A stretch of DNA of 64,000 nt from NCBI GenBank assembly GCA_016721465.1, contig JADKIA010000028.1:372001-436000 (forward strand), in the 5' to 3' direction. The DNA is from Ideonella sp. (GTDB lineage: Bacteria; Pseudomonadota; Gammaproteobacteria; Burkholderiales; Burkholderiaceae_C). This document shows, one piece after another, positions 27,325 through 35,782 of this stretch. Below the pieces are notes generated by a model that did no database searches, was not told where the DNA came from, and saw only the letters and a list, made by a program, of their open reading frames with translations. The position numbers and the translations under genes were made by a program. Numbering within the stretch: the first letter of the stretch is position 1; each line of letters starts with the position of its first letter.

Positions 27325-28131
27325 TCAGGCCTTGCGGGGTCGGGCGCTCACCAGCGGTCGAGCCAGCCTGGCACCTTCCTGACGCCAGAAGGCCGGGTCG
27401 GCTTGCTCGATGCGCGCGATGGCGTTGTCCATGTGCCGCGTGGCGGCGCTGCGGGCGCGGACCACGTCCGCGGCCTCGATGGCCTGGATGATGGCGGCAT
27501 GTTCCTGCCGCACCTGCTGCGCGAAATCGGCACGGCGGGCTTCGTTGGCGCGCGTCACGCGTGTGGCACCTCGCAGGAACTGAGCCAGGTAGTTCAGCGT
27601 GTCGATCAGAAAGGGATTGCTCGCCGCATCGGCGATGCTGCGGTGCAGCCGCACGTCCTCGTCCACGCCATCGCCGCCGCCGGCCACGGCCCGGTCGAGC
27701 GCCTTGGCAGCCTGCTGGATGCGGCGCAGACCGGCGGCGCTGCGGCGCTGGGCGGCCAGTGCGGCCACCTCGGACTCCAGTGCGCGACGCAGTTCGACCA
27801 TCTGCAGCACCGCCTTGCGCGAGCCGGCATGGCGCGCGTCGAATTGCAGCGGCGCGATCGGCGCCTCATGGCTGACATACACGCCACTGCCTTGACGCGA
27901 ATTGACCATGCCAAGCGACTTCAGCCGGGCCACGGCCTCACGCACCACCGTGCGGCTCACCTGGAGCTGCAACACCAGCTGGGCCTCGGTAGGCAGCTTG
28001 GCGCCTGGGGCCAACAGGCCCTGCTGCACCTGTGTCACCAATTGCTGGGCCACCTGCTCGGACAGCCGCGCTCCGCTGGCCACCGGCGTGAGGCTGCCGC
28101 CCAGGTCCCGAGCCCGCTGATGCAGCGTCAC
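27325..28131 (-). CDS. GntR-family regulator with FCD domain
   Basis: 268 residues from a GTG at 28131 that overlaps the dctM stop by 4 bp (GTGA). The GntR winged helix lies at about residues 20-90 (LSEQVAQQLVTQVQQGLLAPG, LPTEAQLVLQLQVSRTVVREAV, then SRQGSGVYVS). The FCD all-helical domain covers about 105-245, with metal-ligand-type His/Asp residues (VRLHRSIADAASNP). It is the last gene of the acid-sugar/TRAP cluster and most likely its regulator. TTGTATGACAA at 31093-31103, before dctP, matches the general FadR-subfamily operator form TNGTNNNACNA. Confidence 0.9.
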   Translation of the reverse strand: MTLHQRARDLGGSLTPVASGARLSEQVAQQLVTQVQQGLLAPGAKLPTEAQLVLQLQVSRTVVREAVARLKSLGMVNSRQGSGVYVSHEAPIAPLQFDARHAGSRKAVLQMVELRRALESEVAALAAQRRSAAGLRRIQQAAKALDRAVAGGGDGVDEDVRLHRSIADAASNPFLIDTLNYLAQFLRGATRVTRANEARRADFAQQVRQEHAAIIQAIEAADVVRARSAATRHMDNAIARIEQADPAFWRQEGARLARPLVSARPRKA

Positions 28132-29405
28132 TTCGCGTACACGAGATCGCGCAGACCGAGCGACAGGCCCGGCACATAGGTCACCACCATCAGGCAGGCC
28201 AGGATCACCAGCACGAAGGGGATCAGGTGCACCACGATGCGGTCCAGCGAGATGCGCGCCACGGTGCAGGCGGCGAACAGGTTGACGCCAAAGGGCGGGG
28301 TGATCATGCCCAATGCCAGGTTCACCACCATGATCAGGCCGAAGTGCACCGGGTCGATGCCGAAGTGCATGGCCACCGGCGCGAGGATGGGCGCCAGCAC
28401 GATGATGGCCGCACTGGTCTCGATGAACATGCCGATGATGAACAGCGCCAGGTTCACGCCCAGCAGGAACATGGCGGGCGACTTGAGCACCGCCTCGAGC
28501 CAGTGGCCGATCGCCTCGGGCACGCCGGCGCGGGTGATCAAGAAGGCGAACAGGCCCGCATTGGCGATGATGAACATGATCACCGCCGAGGACAGCACCG
28601 ACTTGCGCAGAATGACGTAGAGGTCCTTCACGCCGATCTCGCGGTAGATCACCATGCCGACGATCAGCGCGTAGGCCACCGCCACGGCCGAGGCCTCGGT
28701 GGGCGTGAAGATGCCACCGTAGATGCCGCCGAGGATGATCACCGGCATCATCAGCGCCCAACTCGCCTGCCACGTGGCGCGGCCCACGCTCAAGCGCCCG
28801 TCGCCGTCGCTCTTGCCCCAACCCTTGATCTTGCAATAGACATAGACGAAGGCCATCAATGCGCCGCCGATCAGCAGGCCCGGTCCGAAGCCGGCGATGA
28901 ACAGCTCGCCGATCGACACCTCGGCGCTGACGCCGTAAAGGATCATCGGGATCGAGGGCGGGATGATCACGCCCAACTCGGCCGAGGTCGCCTGCAGTGC
29001 GGCGGCGTAGGCGGTTGGGTAGCCATGCTTGATCAGGGCCGGGATCAGGATGGCGCCAATGGCGAAGGTGGTGGCCACCGACGAGCCCGACACCGCGGCG
29101 AAGATCATGCAGGTGAGCACGCAAGTCATCGGCAGGCCGCCCTGCACGCCGCCCACCAGGCTCTTGGCGAACTCCACCAGCCGGCGCGAGATGCCGCCGG
29201 TCTCCATCAGGTTGCCGGCCAGGATGAAGAAAGGGATGGCGGCCAGCGGGAACTTGTTGATCGAGGAGAACATCTCCTTGACCGAGATGAGCATGTTGGC
29301 ACCCGACAACTGGATGCCCAACATGGCCGACAGGCCGATCGACACGGCCACCGAGACGCTGAGCGCGAAGCACAGCACCATCGTGAGGAGCATGCCTGTG
29401 GTCAT
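28128..29405 (-). CDS. dctM: TRAP transporter large permease DctM
   Basis: 425 residues with about twelve hydrophobic segments. DctM-type signatures include VSGSSVATTFAIGAILIPAL, PPSIPMILYGV and VVNLALGMITPPFGVNLF. It is the Na+- or H+-coupled membrane channel of a tripartite ATP-independent transporter. The start overlaps the dctQ stop by 4 bp and the end overlaps the GntR gene by 4 bp, so dctQ-dctM-gntR are tightly coupled. Confidence 0.95.
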   Translation of the reverse strand: MTTGMLLTMVLCFALSVSVAVSIGLSAMLGIQLSGANMLISVKEMFSSINKFPLAAIPFFILAGNLMETGGISRRLVEFAKSLVGGVQGGLPMTCVLTCMIFAAVSGSSVATTFAIGAILIPALIKHGYPTAYAAALQATSAELGVIIPPSIPMILYGVSAEVSIGELFIAGFGPGLLIGGALMAFVYVYCKIKGWGKSDGDGRLSVGRATWQASWALMMPVIILGGIYGGIFTPTEASAVAVAYALIVGMVIYREIGVKDLYVILRKSVLSSAVIMFIIANAGLFAFLITRAGVPEAIGHWLEAVLKSPAMFLLGVNLALFIIGMFIETSAAIIVLAPILAPVAMHFGIDPVHFGLIMVVNLALGMITPPFGVNLFAACTVARISLDRIVVHLIPFVLVILACLMVVTYVPGLSLGLRDLVYAK

Positions 29406-29905
29406 TGGGCGGTCTCCAGCTCATGGCGGCGCGGATCGATCAAATTGCCGACCAAGGCAACGACACAGAACAGTCCGCCCACCGGCATGGCCAGGTAAGC
29501 CCAGAACATGGACACGTCCTCCAGGCCGGTGACGGTTTGCACCTTGCCGCGGTTGGCGTAGTCCCAACCCCACCAGATGATCAGCAGCACCAGCAGCAGG
29601 GCGGCGGCAAAGACGGCGATGTCGAGCATCCGCTTCGCGCGTGCACCGCTGCGCCGGTAGAGCACGTCCACGCTCACCATCGAGCCTTCGCGAAACGCCA
29701 TCGGAATGCCGAGGAACACCATCCAGATCAGCGTGAAGCGGATCAGCACCTCGGTCCACTCGGCCGGCTGCTCGATCACGAAGCGCGTGAAGATCTGGAA
29801 CAAGCCCAGCCCCGCCGCGGTGGCCAGCATGGCGCAAGCCGCGGCCATGGACACGGCCGTCGTGAAGCGCTCGAAGTGCAAGAACTGGTCCTTGAGGCCC
29901 GCCAT
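29402..29905 (-). CDS. dctQ: TRAP transporter small permease DctQ
   Basis: 167 residues from the ATG at 29905 (MAGLKDQFLHFERF); the in-frame extension to 29980 lacks a ribosome site. Four TM helices with the DctQ pattern RFVIEQPAEWTEVLIRFTLIW and a cytoplasmic loop. It couples the DctM permease to the periplasmic binding protein. The ATG of dctM overlaps its stop. Confidence 0.92.
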   Translation of the reverse strand: MAGLKDQFLHFERFTTAVSMAAACAMLATAAGLGLFQIFTRFVIEQPAEWTEVLIRFTLIWMVFLGIPMAFREGSMVSVDVLYRRSGARAKRMLDIAVFAAALLLVLLIIWWGWDYANRGKVQTVTGLEDVSMFWAYLAMPVGGLFCVVALVGNLIDPRRHELETAQ

Positions 29906-30022
29906 CCCGTGCTCCCGAATATCCAAATGATGAAAAGAGACGCTCCAGGCCGCCGACCGAAGGCAGGCGCCGCCCGGCAAGCAGACGCCGCAGAACCGGC
30001 TTTGCCGGGCCGCTGGCGTCCG

Positions 30023-30059
30023 CCCCCCTTGGGGGGAAAGCGCCGAAGGCGCTGCGGGG
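30023..30059. repeat. Twin GC-rich hairpins between dctP and dctQ
   Basis: Two adjacent inverted repeats: CCCCCC-TT-GGGGGG (30023-30036) and AGCGCC-GAA-GGCGCT (30039-30053), then a G-run. They lie in the 156-bp spacer just downstream of dctP on the minus-strand transcript. Such REP-like hairpins often protect or terminate an upstream message, which here would raise the binding-protein level above that of the permeases. No U-tract follows, so a rho-independent terminator is doubtful. Confidence 0.55.
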
Positions 30060-30061
30060 GG

Positions 30062-31033
30062 TTACTTAAAGTTCCGGATCCGGTCGATGTTGGCCTTGCC
30101 GAACTGCTTTTCGAACTCGGCGTTCACGGGCGTCAGTGCGGCGACGAACTTGGCCTTGTCGACGTTCTCGACCACGCTCATGCCCTTGGAGCGCAGCTCG
30201 GCCACGCCCTTGGCGTCGTCCTCGTCCACTCGGGCACGGTTGACCTTGACGGCTTCGTGCGCCGCATCCAGGAAGGCGGTCTTGTCGGCGGCCGAGAGCT
30301 TGTCGAACGCGGCCTTGTTCATCAGGAACACGCAGGGCGAGTACACATGGCCGGTGAGCGACAGGTGCTTCTGCACCTGGTCGAACTTCGCCGACATGAT
30401 CACCGACAGGGGGTTTTCCTGCCCGTCGACCGTGCCCTGCTGCAAGGCCGTGAACACCTCCGGAAACGCCATCGGCGTGGTGACGATGCCAAAGCCCTTG
30501 TAGGCCGCCACGTGCACGGGGTTTTCCATCGTGCGCATCTTCAGGCCCTTCAGGTCCTCCGGCGCGTTGACGGCACGCTTGCTGTTGGTCATGTGGCGTA
30601 CGCCGTTTTCGCCCCAGGCCAGGGCCTTGAAGCCCTTGGCGTCGAACTTGGCCAGCATCTCCTGGCCGATGGCGCCATCGAGCACGGCGCGAGCGTGTGG
30701 CTTGCCACTGAACAGGAAGGGGATGTCCAGGATGCGCGCCTCGGGCACGAAGTTGGGCACCGGACCCGACGAGGTGAAGGTGAGCTCTTGCGTGCCGAGC
30801 TGCACCGCCTCGATGGACTCGCGCTCACCGCCCAGCGAGCCCGAGTAGAAGGGCTGCACCTTGTATCGGCCGTTGGTGCGCTTGTCGACTTCCTTGGCAA
30901 AGGTGTCGATGGCCACGCCCTGGTGTGAGTTCTGCGCAATCGAAATGCTGATGCGCATGGTGGTCTGGGCCTGGGCCAGACCGGTGCCGGCGAAGGCGAG
31001 CGTGAGGGCGAGAGCGAGTGAGCTGAATTTCAT
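30062..31033 (-). CDS. dctP: TRAP transporter substrate-binding protein DctP
   Basis: 323 residues with a clean signal peptide (MKFSSLALALTLAFAGTGLAQAQ, cleavage after about residue 21-23). The DctP signature appears as VAAYKGFGIVTTPMAFPEVFTALQQGTVDGQENP, with the conserved carboxylate-binding Arg in the preceding KGLKMRTMENP. It is a periplasmic receptor for an organic-acid ligand. The genes next to it (otnI, otnC, otnK, ltnD) break down four-carbon acid sugars, so the ligand is probably L-threonate or D-erythronate (inference). Confidence 0.93.
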   Translation of the reverse strand: MKFSSLALALTLAFAGTGLAQAQTTMRISISIAQNSHQGVAIDTFAKEVDKRTNGRYKVQPFYSGSLGGERESIEAVQLGTQELTFTSSGPVPNFVPEARILDIPFLFSGKPHARAVLDGAIGQEMLAKFDAKGFKALAWGENGVRHMTNSKRAVNAPEDLKGLKMRTMENPVHVAAYKGFGIVTTPMAFPEVFTALQQGTVDGQENPLSVIMSAKFDQVQKHLSLTGHVYSPCVFLMNKAAFDKLSAADKTAFLDAAHEAVKVNRARVDEDDAKGVAELRSKGMSVVENVDKAKFVAALTPVNAEFEKQFGKANIDRIRNFK

Positions 31034-31092
31034 GCGGGGTCTCCGTGAGGTGGTGGCGCCAGGTGAGGGACCGTGCGCCGGGCGACAAAAAG

Positions 31093-31103
31093 TTGTATGA
31101 CAA
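31093..31103. promoter_or_regulatory. Putative GntR/FCD operator upstream of dctP
   Basis: TTGTATGACAA fits the TNGTNNNACNA form of FadR-subfamily operators, 60 bp upstream of the dctP start codon. The overlapping 11-mer AAGTTGTATGA (31090-31100) recurs, reverse-complemented, upstream of ltnD. The binder is probably the GntR/FCD protein encoded at the end of this cluster. Confidence 0.5.
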
Positions 31104-31189
31104 GTTTACGGGCTTCGATGCCGAGCGCTCGCGCCGCGCGCCTCGGGGTTTTCGCGCATGGCTAGGCGCTGCAGCACGGGTCGCCGAGC

Positions 31190-32023
31190 TCAGGGGGCGG
31201 TGCCCAGTCGGCGGAACCAACCCAGACCGGCCGACGTGCCGTTGGCTTGTGCGCCGCGGCCGGGGCGGTATTCACAGCCGATCCAGCCGGCGTAGCCCAG
31301 CGCGTCGATCTGCTCGAACAGGTAGGCATGGTTCAACTCGCCCACGTCGGGCTCGTGTCGGCCTGGCACGCCGGCGATCTGGATGTGGCCCACGCGCCCC
31401 GTGGGCAGGTATTGGCGCAACTTCATGGTCACGTCGCCTTCGACGATCTGGCAGTGGTACAGGTCCATCTGCACTTGCAGGTTGGGCGCCCCCACCTCGG
31501 CCAGCAATGCGTGCGCATCGTCCTGCCGGTTCAGGTAGAAGCGCGGGATGTCGCGGGTGTTGATCGGCTCAATCAGCACGTTCAGGCCCGCTCGTGCGGC
31601 CTGGGCAGCGGCCCAGCCCAGCCTGGCCACCACGGTGCCACGCAGGTCGGCGCGATCGGTGCCCTCCGGCACCAGGCCGGCCATCACGTGAATGCGCGGG
31701 CAACCCAGGGCGTTGGCATAGTCGATGGCCATGCGCAGACCGGTCTGGAATTCGGCGTCGCGGTCGGCCAGGCACAGTGTGCCGCGCTGGCCGGCCTCCC
31801 AGGCGGCCGTTGACGATGGGCCATCGGTGCCGCCAGGCGGGGCGTTGAACAGCACCTGCTGCAGGCCGTTGCCCCGCAGGCGCGCCTGCAACTCGGCGGC
31901 GGGCCAGGCGTAGGGAAAGAGGTACTCCACGGCCTGGAAACCATCCTTCGCCGCCGCCTCGAAGCGATCGAGGAAGGGCAGCTCGGGGTAGAACATTGAC
32001 AGGTTGGCGGCAAAGCGGGGCAT
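31190..32023 (-). CDS. otnI: Hydroxypyruvate/2-oxo-tetronate isomerase family protein
   Basis: 277 residues from the ATG at 32023 (MPRFAANLSMFYPELPF). Hyi/xylose-isomerase-like TIM barrel: conserved GFQAVEYLFPYAW (about 28-40), LIEPINTRDIPRFYLN, QMDLYHCQIVEGD and IGCEYRP provide the Glu/Asp/His metal ligands. OtnI isomerises 2-oxo-tetronate to 3-oxo-tetronate in four-carbon acid sugar breakdown. That role, rather than plain hydroxypyruvate isomerase, is inferred from the neighbouring otnC, otnK and ltnD genes. Confidence 0.88.
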   Translation of the reverse strand: MPRFAANLSMFYPELPFLDRFEAAAKDGFQAVEYLFPYAWPAAELQARLRGNGLQQVLFNAPPGGTDGPSSTAAWEAGQRGTLCLADRDAEFQTGLRMAIDYANALGCPRIHVMAGLVPEGTDRADLRGTVVARLGWAAAQAARAGLNVLIEPINTRDIPRFYLNRQDDAHALLAEVGAPNLQVQMDLYHCQIVEGDVTMKLRQYLPTGRVGHIQIAGVPGRHEPDVGELNHAYLFEQIDALGYAGWIGCEYRPGRGAQANGTSAGLGWFRRLGTAP

Positions 32024-32058
32024 GGCGGGTTCCGATGGATGTTGGGTTGGCAGGCGGC

Positions 32059-32724
32059 CTACCAGGCCGCTCCGAACACCTGGCGCAGTTCGTCGAGCTG
32101 CGCCGCTTCGAGCGCTGGCGCGGTCTTGCCGCTCAACAACCACAGGCGTGCAGTCTCTTCCAGCTCCTCCAGCGTGGCCATCGCGGCGGCCGGCGTCTCG
32201 TGCCAGACGTTGGGACCCAGACGCTCGAGCATCACCGAACGGATGGGCTTGCCGCGGTCGCGGGCTTGGGCGATGGCCTGGGCCACGAGATCGCCCACGG
32301 TCGGGTCACCGGGTCGGCGATAGGCGATGAGCGGCACGTGGCCCACCTTCATGACGAAGTAGGGCGTGAGCGGCGGAATCAGGTCGGCGCCGGGCGCGGG
32401 CACGTCTTGCAAGGTGAGTGCCACCAGGTGGGTGCTGTGGGTGTGGATCACGCAACGGGCGAGGGGTTCAGCGTCGTAGATGCGCCGGTGCAAGGCGAGC
32501 GTCTTGCTGGCCCTGTCGCCCGAGACCTGCGGGCCCTGCACATGCACCTTGGCCAGCCGGTCCGGGCTGAGGAAGCCCAGGCAGGCATCGGTGGGCGTGA
32601 TCAGGAAACCGCTGTCGTCGGGCAAGCGAACGCTGATGTTGCCCGCCGTGGCGTGCACGTAGCCGCGCTCGAAAAGGCTGCGGCCCACACGGCAGAGCTC
32701 CTGGCGAAGCGCTTCTTCGGTCAT
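32059..32724 (-). CDS. otnC: 3-oxo-tetronate 4-phosphate decarboxylase (class II aldolase fold)
   Basis: 221 residues from the ATG at 32724 (MTEEALRQELC). Class II aldolase/adducin domain: TAGNISVRLPDDSGFLITPT (about 28-47), zinc-ligand histidines in VIHTHSTHLVAL, and YFVMKVGHVPLIAYRRPGDP. In the four-carbon acid sugar pathway OtnC decarboxylates 3-oxo-tetronate 4-phosphate to dihydroxyacetone phosphate. The context with otnK directly upstream (10-bp gap) and otnI downstream supports this over fuculose- or ribulose-phosphate aldolase. Confidence 0.9.
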   Translation of the reverse strand: MTEEALRQELCRVGRSLFERGYVHATAGNISVRLPDDSGFLITPTDACLGFLSPDRLAKVHVQGPQVSGDRASKTLALHRRIYDAEPLARCVIHTHSTHLVALTLQDVPAPGADLIPPLTPYFVMKVGHVPLIAYRRPGDPTVGDLVAQAIAQARDRGKPIRSVMLERLGPNVWHETPAAAMATLEELEETARLWLLSGKTAPALEAAQLDELRQVFGAAW

Positions 32725-32734
32725 CGTGGTTCCA

Positions 32735-34015
32735 TCAGAGCAGCGCAAACGCCTTGGTGAAGAAGTCTTCGCTGCCGAAGTTGCCGGACTTGAGGGCGAT
32801 GTGCAGCCCCTCGCGGTGGCCGGGCAGGGCGGCGTGGCACCAGGGAACGCCCGGATCGATCTGCGGGCCGATGCGCATCTGCGCGATCTGCAGGCCTTGA
32901 ACGCAGGCGCCCGAGGTCTCCCCGCCGGCCACGATCAACTGGCCCACGCCCTGACGCACCAGGCCTTGCGCCACCTGCGCCAGTGTGCGCTCGACCATCG
33001 CGCCGGCCGCGTCCACGCCGAGTTGCTCCTGCACTCGCTTCAAGCCTTCGGCATCGGCGGTGGAGTAGACCAGTACCGCACCCTGGCCGAGGTGCTCTGC
33101 AGCCCAGGACAGCGCCTGCCCGACCACGTCCGCACCGCCGGCGATGCGCAGCGGGTCGAGCGCCAGTGCAGGCATGCCGCTGTGGATGGCGTGCCGCACC
33201 TGGCCCTGCGTGGCCAGCGAGCAACTGCCTGCCAGCACGGCGCGCAGGCCACGCGGCGCGGGCAAGGCCGCGGCTTGCGAGGAGGGCGTGATGCCGAAGT
33301 TCTGCGGCAGCCCGATGGCCACGCCCGAGCCGGCGCACAGCACCGGCAGATCCTTCAGCGCCGGTCCCAGGCGCATCAGGTCGGCGTTGGAGATGGCGTC
33401 GACGATGGCAATGCCGATACCGTCCGCGCGCAGCCGGGCCATGCGCGCACGGATGGCGGCGTCGCCCTGGGCCACCACGGCGTGGTCGATCAGGCCCACG
33501 CGCCGTTGGCACTGTGCCTGCATCACGCGCACCAGGTTGGCATCGGTCATCGGCGTGAGCGGGTGGTCGCGCATGCCGCTGTCACTGAGCAACTGGTCCC
33601 CGACAAACAGGTGGCCCTTGAAGACACTGCGCTGGTTGTCCGGGAAGGCGGGTGTGGCGATGCTGAAGTCGGCGCCGAGCGCGTCCATCAAGGCCTCGGT
33701 GACCGGCCCGATGTTGCCCTGCGCGGTGCTGTCGAACGTGGAGCACACCTTGAAGTAGATCTGCTGCGCGCCCTGGCCCTGCAGCCATGCCAGCGCCGCC
33801 AGCGATTGCGCCACGGCGGCCTTTGGTGCGATGGTGCGCGATTTCAGCGCCACGACGACGGCATCCACCGGCGCGTCCAGCGGCGCTGCAGGCACGCCGA
33901 TGGCCTGCACCACGCGCATTCCAGCGCGCACGAGATTGTTGGCCAGATCGGTGGCGCCGGTGAAGTCGTCGGCGATGCAGCCAAGCATCACGACAGCACC
34001 TCGTCCGACGGGCAT
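32735..34015 (-). CDS. otnK: 3-oxo-tetronate kinase (four-carbon acid sugar kinase)
   Basis: 426 residues; Met10 (33988, MLGCIADDFTGATDLA) is an equally good start. The N-terminal substrate domain has CIADDFTGATDLANNLV and FKVCSTFDSTAQGNIGPV, and the C-terminal nucleotide-binding domain has VAGGETSGACV and KSGNFGSEDFF. This is the DUF1537 fold, now known as four-carbon acid sugar kinase. It phosphorylates 3-oxo-tetronate for OtnC. It sits 70 bp after ltnD and 10 bp before otnC. Confidence 0.93.
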   Translation of the reverse strand: MPVGRGAVVMLGCIADDFTGATDLANNLVRAGMRVVQAIGVPAAPLDAPVDAVVVALKSRTIAPKAAVAQSLAALAWLQGQGAQQIYFKVCSTFDSTAQGNIGPVTEALMDALGADFSIATPAFPDNQRSVFKGHLFVGDQLLSDSGMRDHPLTPMTDANLVRVMQAQCQRRVGLIDHAVVAQGDAAIRARMARLRADGIGIAIVDAISNADLMRLGPALKDLPVLCAGSGVAIGLPQNFGITPSSQAAALPAPRGLRAVLAGSCSLATQGQVRHAIHSGMPALALDPLRIAGGADVVGQALSWAAEHLGQGAVLVYSTADAEGLKRVQEQLGVDAAGAMVERTLAQVAQGLVRQGVGQLIVAGGETSGACVQGLQIAQMRIGPQIDPGVPWCHAALPGHREGLHIALKSGNFGSEDFFTKAFALL

Positions 34016-34085
34016 GTCCGCCGATCCGCTGGGAGGATGCGTGCCGGCTGGGGGGCCCGGGCTCGGCCCGCCGCTGCGCTCGCTG

Positions 34086-34979
34086 TCATGCCTTCCTCTC
34101 CGGCAAGGTGATGCCCGGGAAGATCTTGATCACGGCCGAGTCGTCTTCCTTGGCGAAGCCGGCGCTGCTGGCCTGCATGAACATCTGGTGCGCCGTGGCC
34201 GACAGCGGCAACGGGAACTTGCTGGCGCGTGCGGTGTCGAGCACCAGGCCCAGGTCCTTGACGAAGATGTCCACGGCCGACTGCGGCGTGTAGTCGCCCG
34301 CCAGCACATGCGCCATGCGGTTCTCGAACATCCAGCTGTTGCCGGCGCTGTGCGTGATGACCTCGTACAGCGCCTCGGCGTCCACGCCTTCGCGCAGACC
34401 CAGCGCCATGGCCTCGGCCGCGGCGGCGATGTGCACGCCGGCCAGCAACTGGTTGATGATCTTCACCTTGCTGCCGGCGCCGGGTTCGCCGCCCAATTTG
34501 TAGACCTTGGCGGCCATGGCCTGCAGTGCCGTGTCGCACCTGGCGTAGGCGGCGGGCGATCCGGCCGTCATCATGGTGATCTCGCCCTTGGCCGCGCGTG
34601 CGGCGCCGCCGGAGATCGGCGCGTCGAGGTAGAGCAGGCCCAGGTGACCCAGGCGCGCACCCAGGGCGGCGGACCAGCGCGGGTCCACCGTGGAGCACAT
34701 GACGAACACGCTGCCCGGGCGCATGGCCGTGGCGCAGCCGGTGTCACCGAAGAGCAACTGCTCGGTCTGCTCGGCGTTGACCACCACCGAGATGATCACG
34801 TCGCAATGGCGGGCCACCTCGGCCGGCGTGTCGCAGGCGGTGCCGCCCTCGACCGCGAAAGCCCGGGCGGCCTCGGTGCGCACGTCGCACACATGCAGGT
34901 CGAAGCCCGCGCGCCGCAAGGACGCCGCCATGCCGCGGCCCATGGCCCCCAGCCCCACCAGACCCAGCTTGTCGCCCAT
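34086..34979 (-). CDS. ltnD: L-threonate dehydrogenase (beta-hydroxyacid dehydrogenase family)
   Basis: 297 residues. The N-terminal Rossmann motif is GLVGLGAMGRGMAASLRRAG with an Asp after beta-2 (LHVCDVR), favouring NAD. The family signature YLDAPISGGAARAAKGEITMM is followed by the catalytic lysine in GSKVKIINQLLA. LtnD oxidises L-threonate (or D-erythronate) to the 2-oxo acid. First gene of the minus-strand catabolic unit. An operator-like site lies about 36 bp upstream of the ATG. Confidence 0.9.
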   Translation of the reverse strand: MGDKLGLVGLGAMGRGMAASLRRAGFDLHVCDVRTEAARAFAVEGGTACDTPAEVARHCDVIISVVVNAEQTEQLLFGDTGCATAMRPGSVFVMCSTVDPRWSAALGARLGHLGLLYLDAPISGGAARAAKGEITMMTAGSPAAYARCDTALQAMAAKVYKLGGEPGAGSKVKIINQLLAGVHIAAAAEAMALGLREGVDAEALYEVITHSAGNSWMFENRMAHVLAGDYTPQSAVDIFVKDLGLVLDTARASKFPLPLSATAHQMFMQASSAGFAKEDDSAVIKIFPGITLPERKA

Positions 34980-35014
34980 GTTGGTTTTGCCCGTGGTCGA
35001 GATTGATCAGGTCA

Positions 35015-35025
35015 TCATACAACTT
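35015..35025. promoter_or_regulatory. Putative GntR/FCD operator upstream of ltnD
   Basis: TCATACAACTT is the exact reverse complement of the 11-mer AAGTTGTATGA found before dctP. It lies about 36 bp upstream of the ltnD start, in the only intergenic promoter space of that unit. It only partly fits the full operator form (TTGTATGATGA on the reverse strand), so it may be a weaker half of the same regulon. Confidence 0.45.
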
Positions 35026-35092
35026 CAAGTTCTGCTGATGCCTGGGTGAGAACCCGATGACGGCGACGAGACGGCGGCCTGGCCGATGCCGT

Positions 35093-35683
35093 TCAGCGCG
35101 GGGCGGCCTGGGCGGCTCGCTCGACATCGCGCTGCTTGAGCCGCTGCAGCACCGGCTTGAACTGCGCATGCTCGCAGCCGCGCAGCCACTCGAAGATCAC
35201 CATTTCGGTCGAGACGATGAGGGCGCCCGCCGCCTGCAGGCGTTGCATGGCCAAGGCGTGGTCGGTGGCCGAGCGCGAACCGCAGGCGGGCGCCACCACC
35301 CAAACCGGGTGCCCGGCCCGCAACAGGCCCAGGCCGGTCTGCATCAGGCACACATGGGCCTCGCAACCGGCCAGCACGATCTCGGGCAGGCCGAGTGGGT
35401 GGCGGTCGCGCAGCAGCTCGAGGAGGCCGTCGGCGCAGGCATCGAAATGCATCTTGTCCAAGGTGGCGATGCAGCGTTGCCTCAGCGCCTCGACATTGGG
35501 CCCGAGGCCCTTGGGATTCTGCTCGGTGCCCACAACGGGCACCGACAGCAGCGCGGCCACGTCGGCCAGGCACTGCGCCTCGATCAGCAGCGCAGGCGCC
35601 TGGTGGATGGCCGGCATCAGTCGTTGCTGGTAGTCCACCAGCACCAGCACGCTGCGCTCGCGTTGGATGGCCGCGTTGATCAT
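35093..35683 (-). CDS. Isochorismatase-family cysteine hydrolase
   Basis: 196 residues from the ATG at 35683 (MINAAIQRERS). The catalytic Asp lies in LVLVDYQQRLMPAIH, the Lys in DKMHFDAC, and the nucleophile Cys in VLAGCEAHVCLMQT. The fold is that of nicotinamidase/isochorismatase proteins, and the closest match is to the YcaC/ISOC1-like group whose substrates are mostly unknown. It is divergent from the 4-HB-CoA-dehydratase-like gene. Confidence 0.85.
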   Translation of the reverse strand: MINAAIQRERSVLVLVDYQQRLMPAIHQAPALLIEAQCLADVAALLSVPVVGTEQNPKGLGPNVEALRQRCIATLDKMHFDACADGLLELLRDRHPLGLPEIVLAGCEAHVCLMQTGLGLLRAGHPVWVVAPACGSRSATDHALAMQRLQAAGALIVSTEMVIFEWLRGCEHAQFKPVLQRLKQRDVERAAQAAPR

Positions 35684-35782
35684 GCGGAGCAATATACAGT
35701 CGCCGGGCATCCCCTGTCCCCGACACCTTCGCCGCTTCGGCGAACCTGACCGGCGGCATCCGGGCCGCTTCTGGAGACGACC

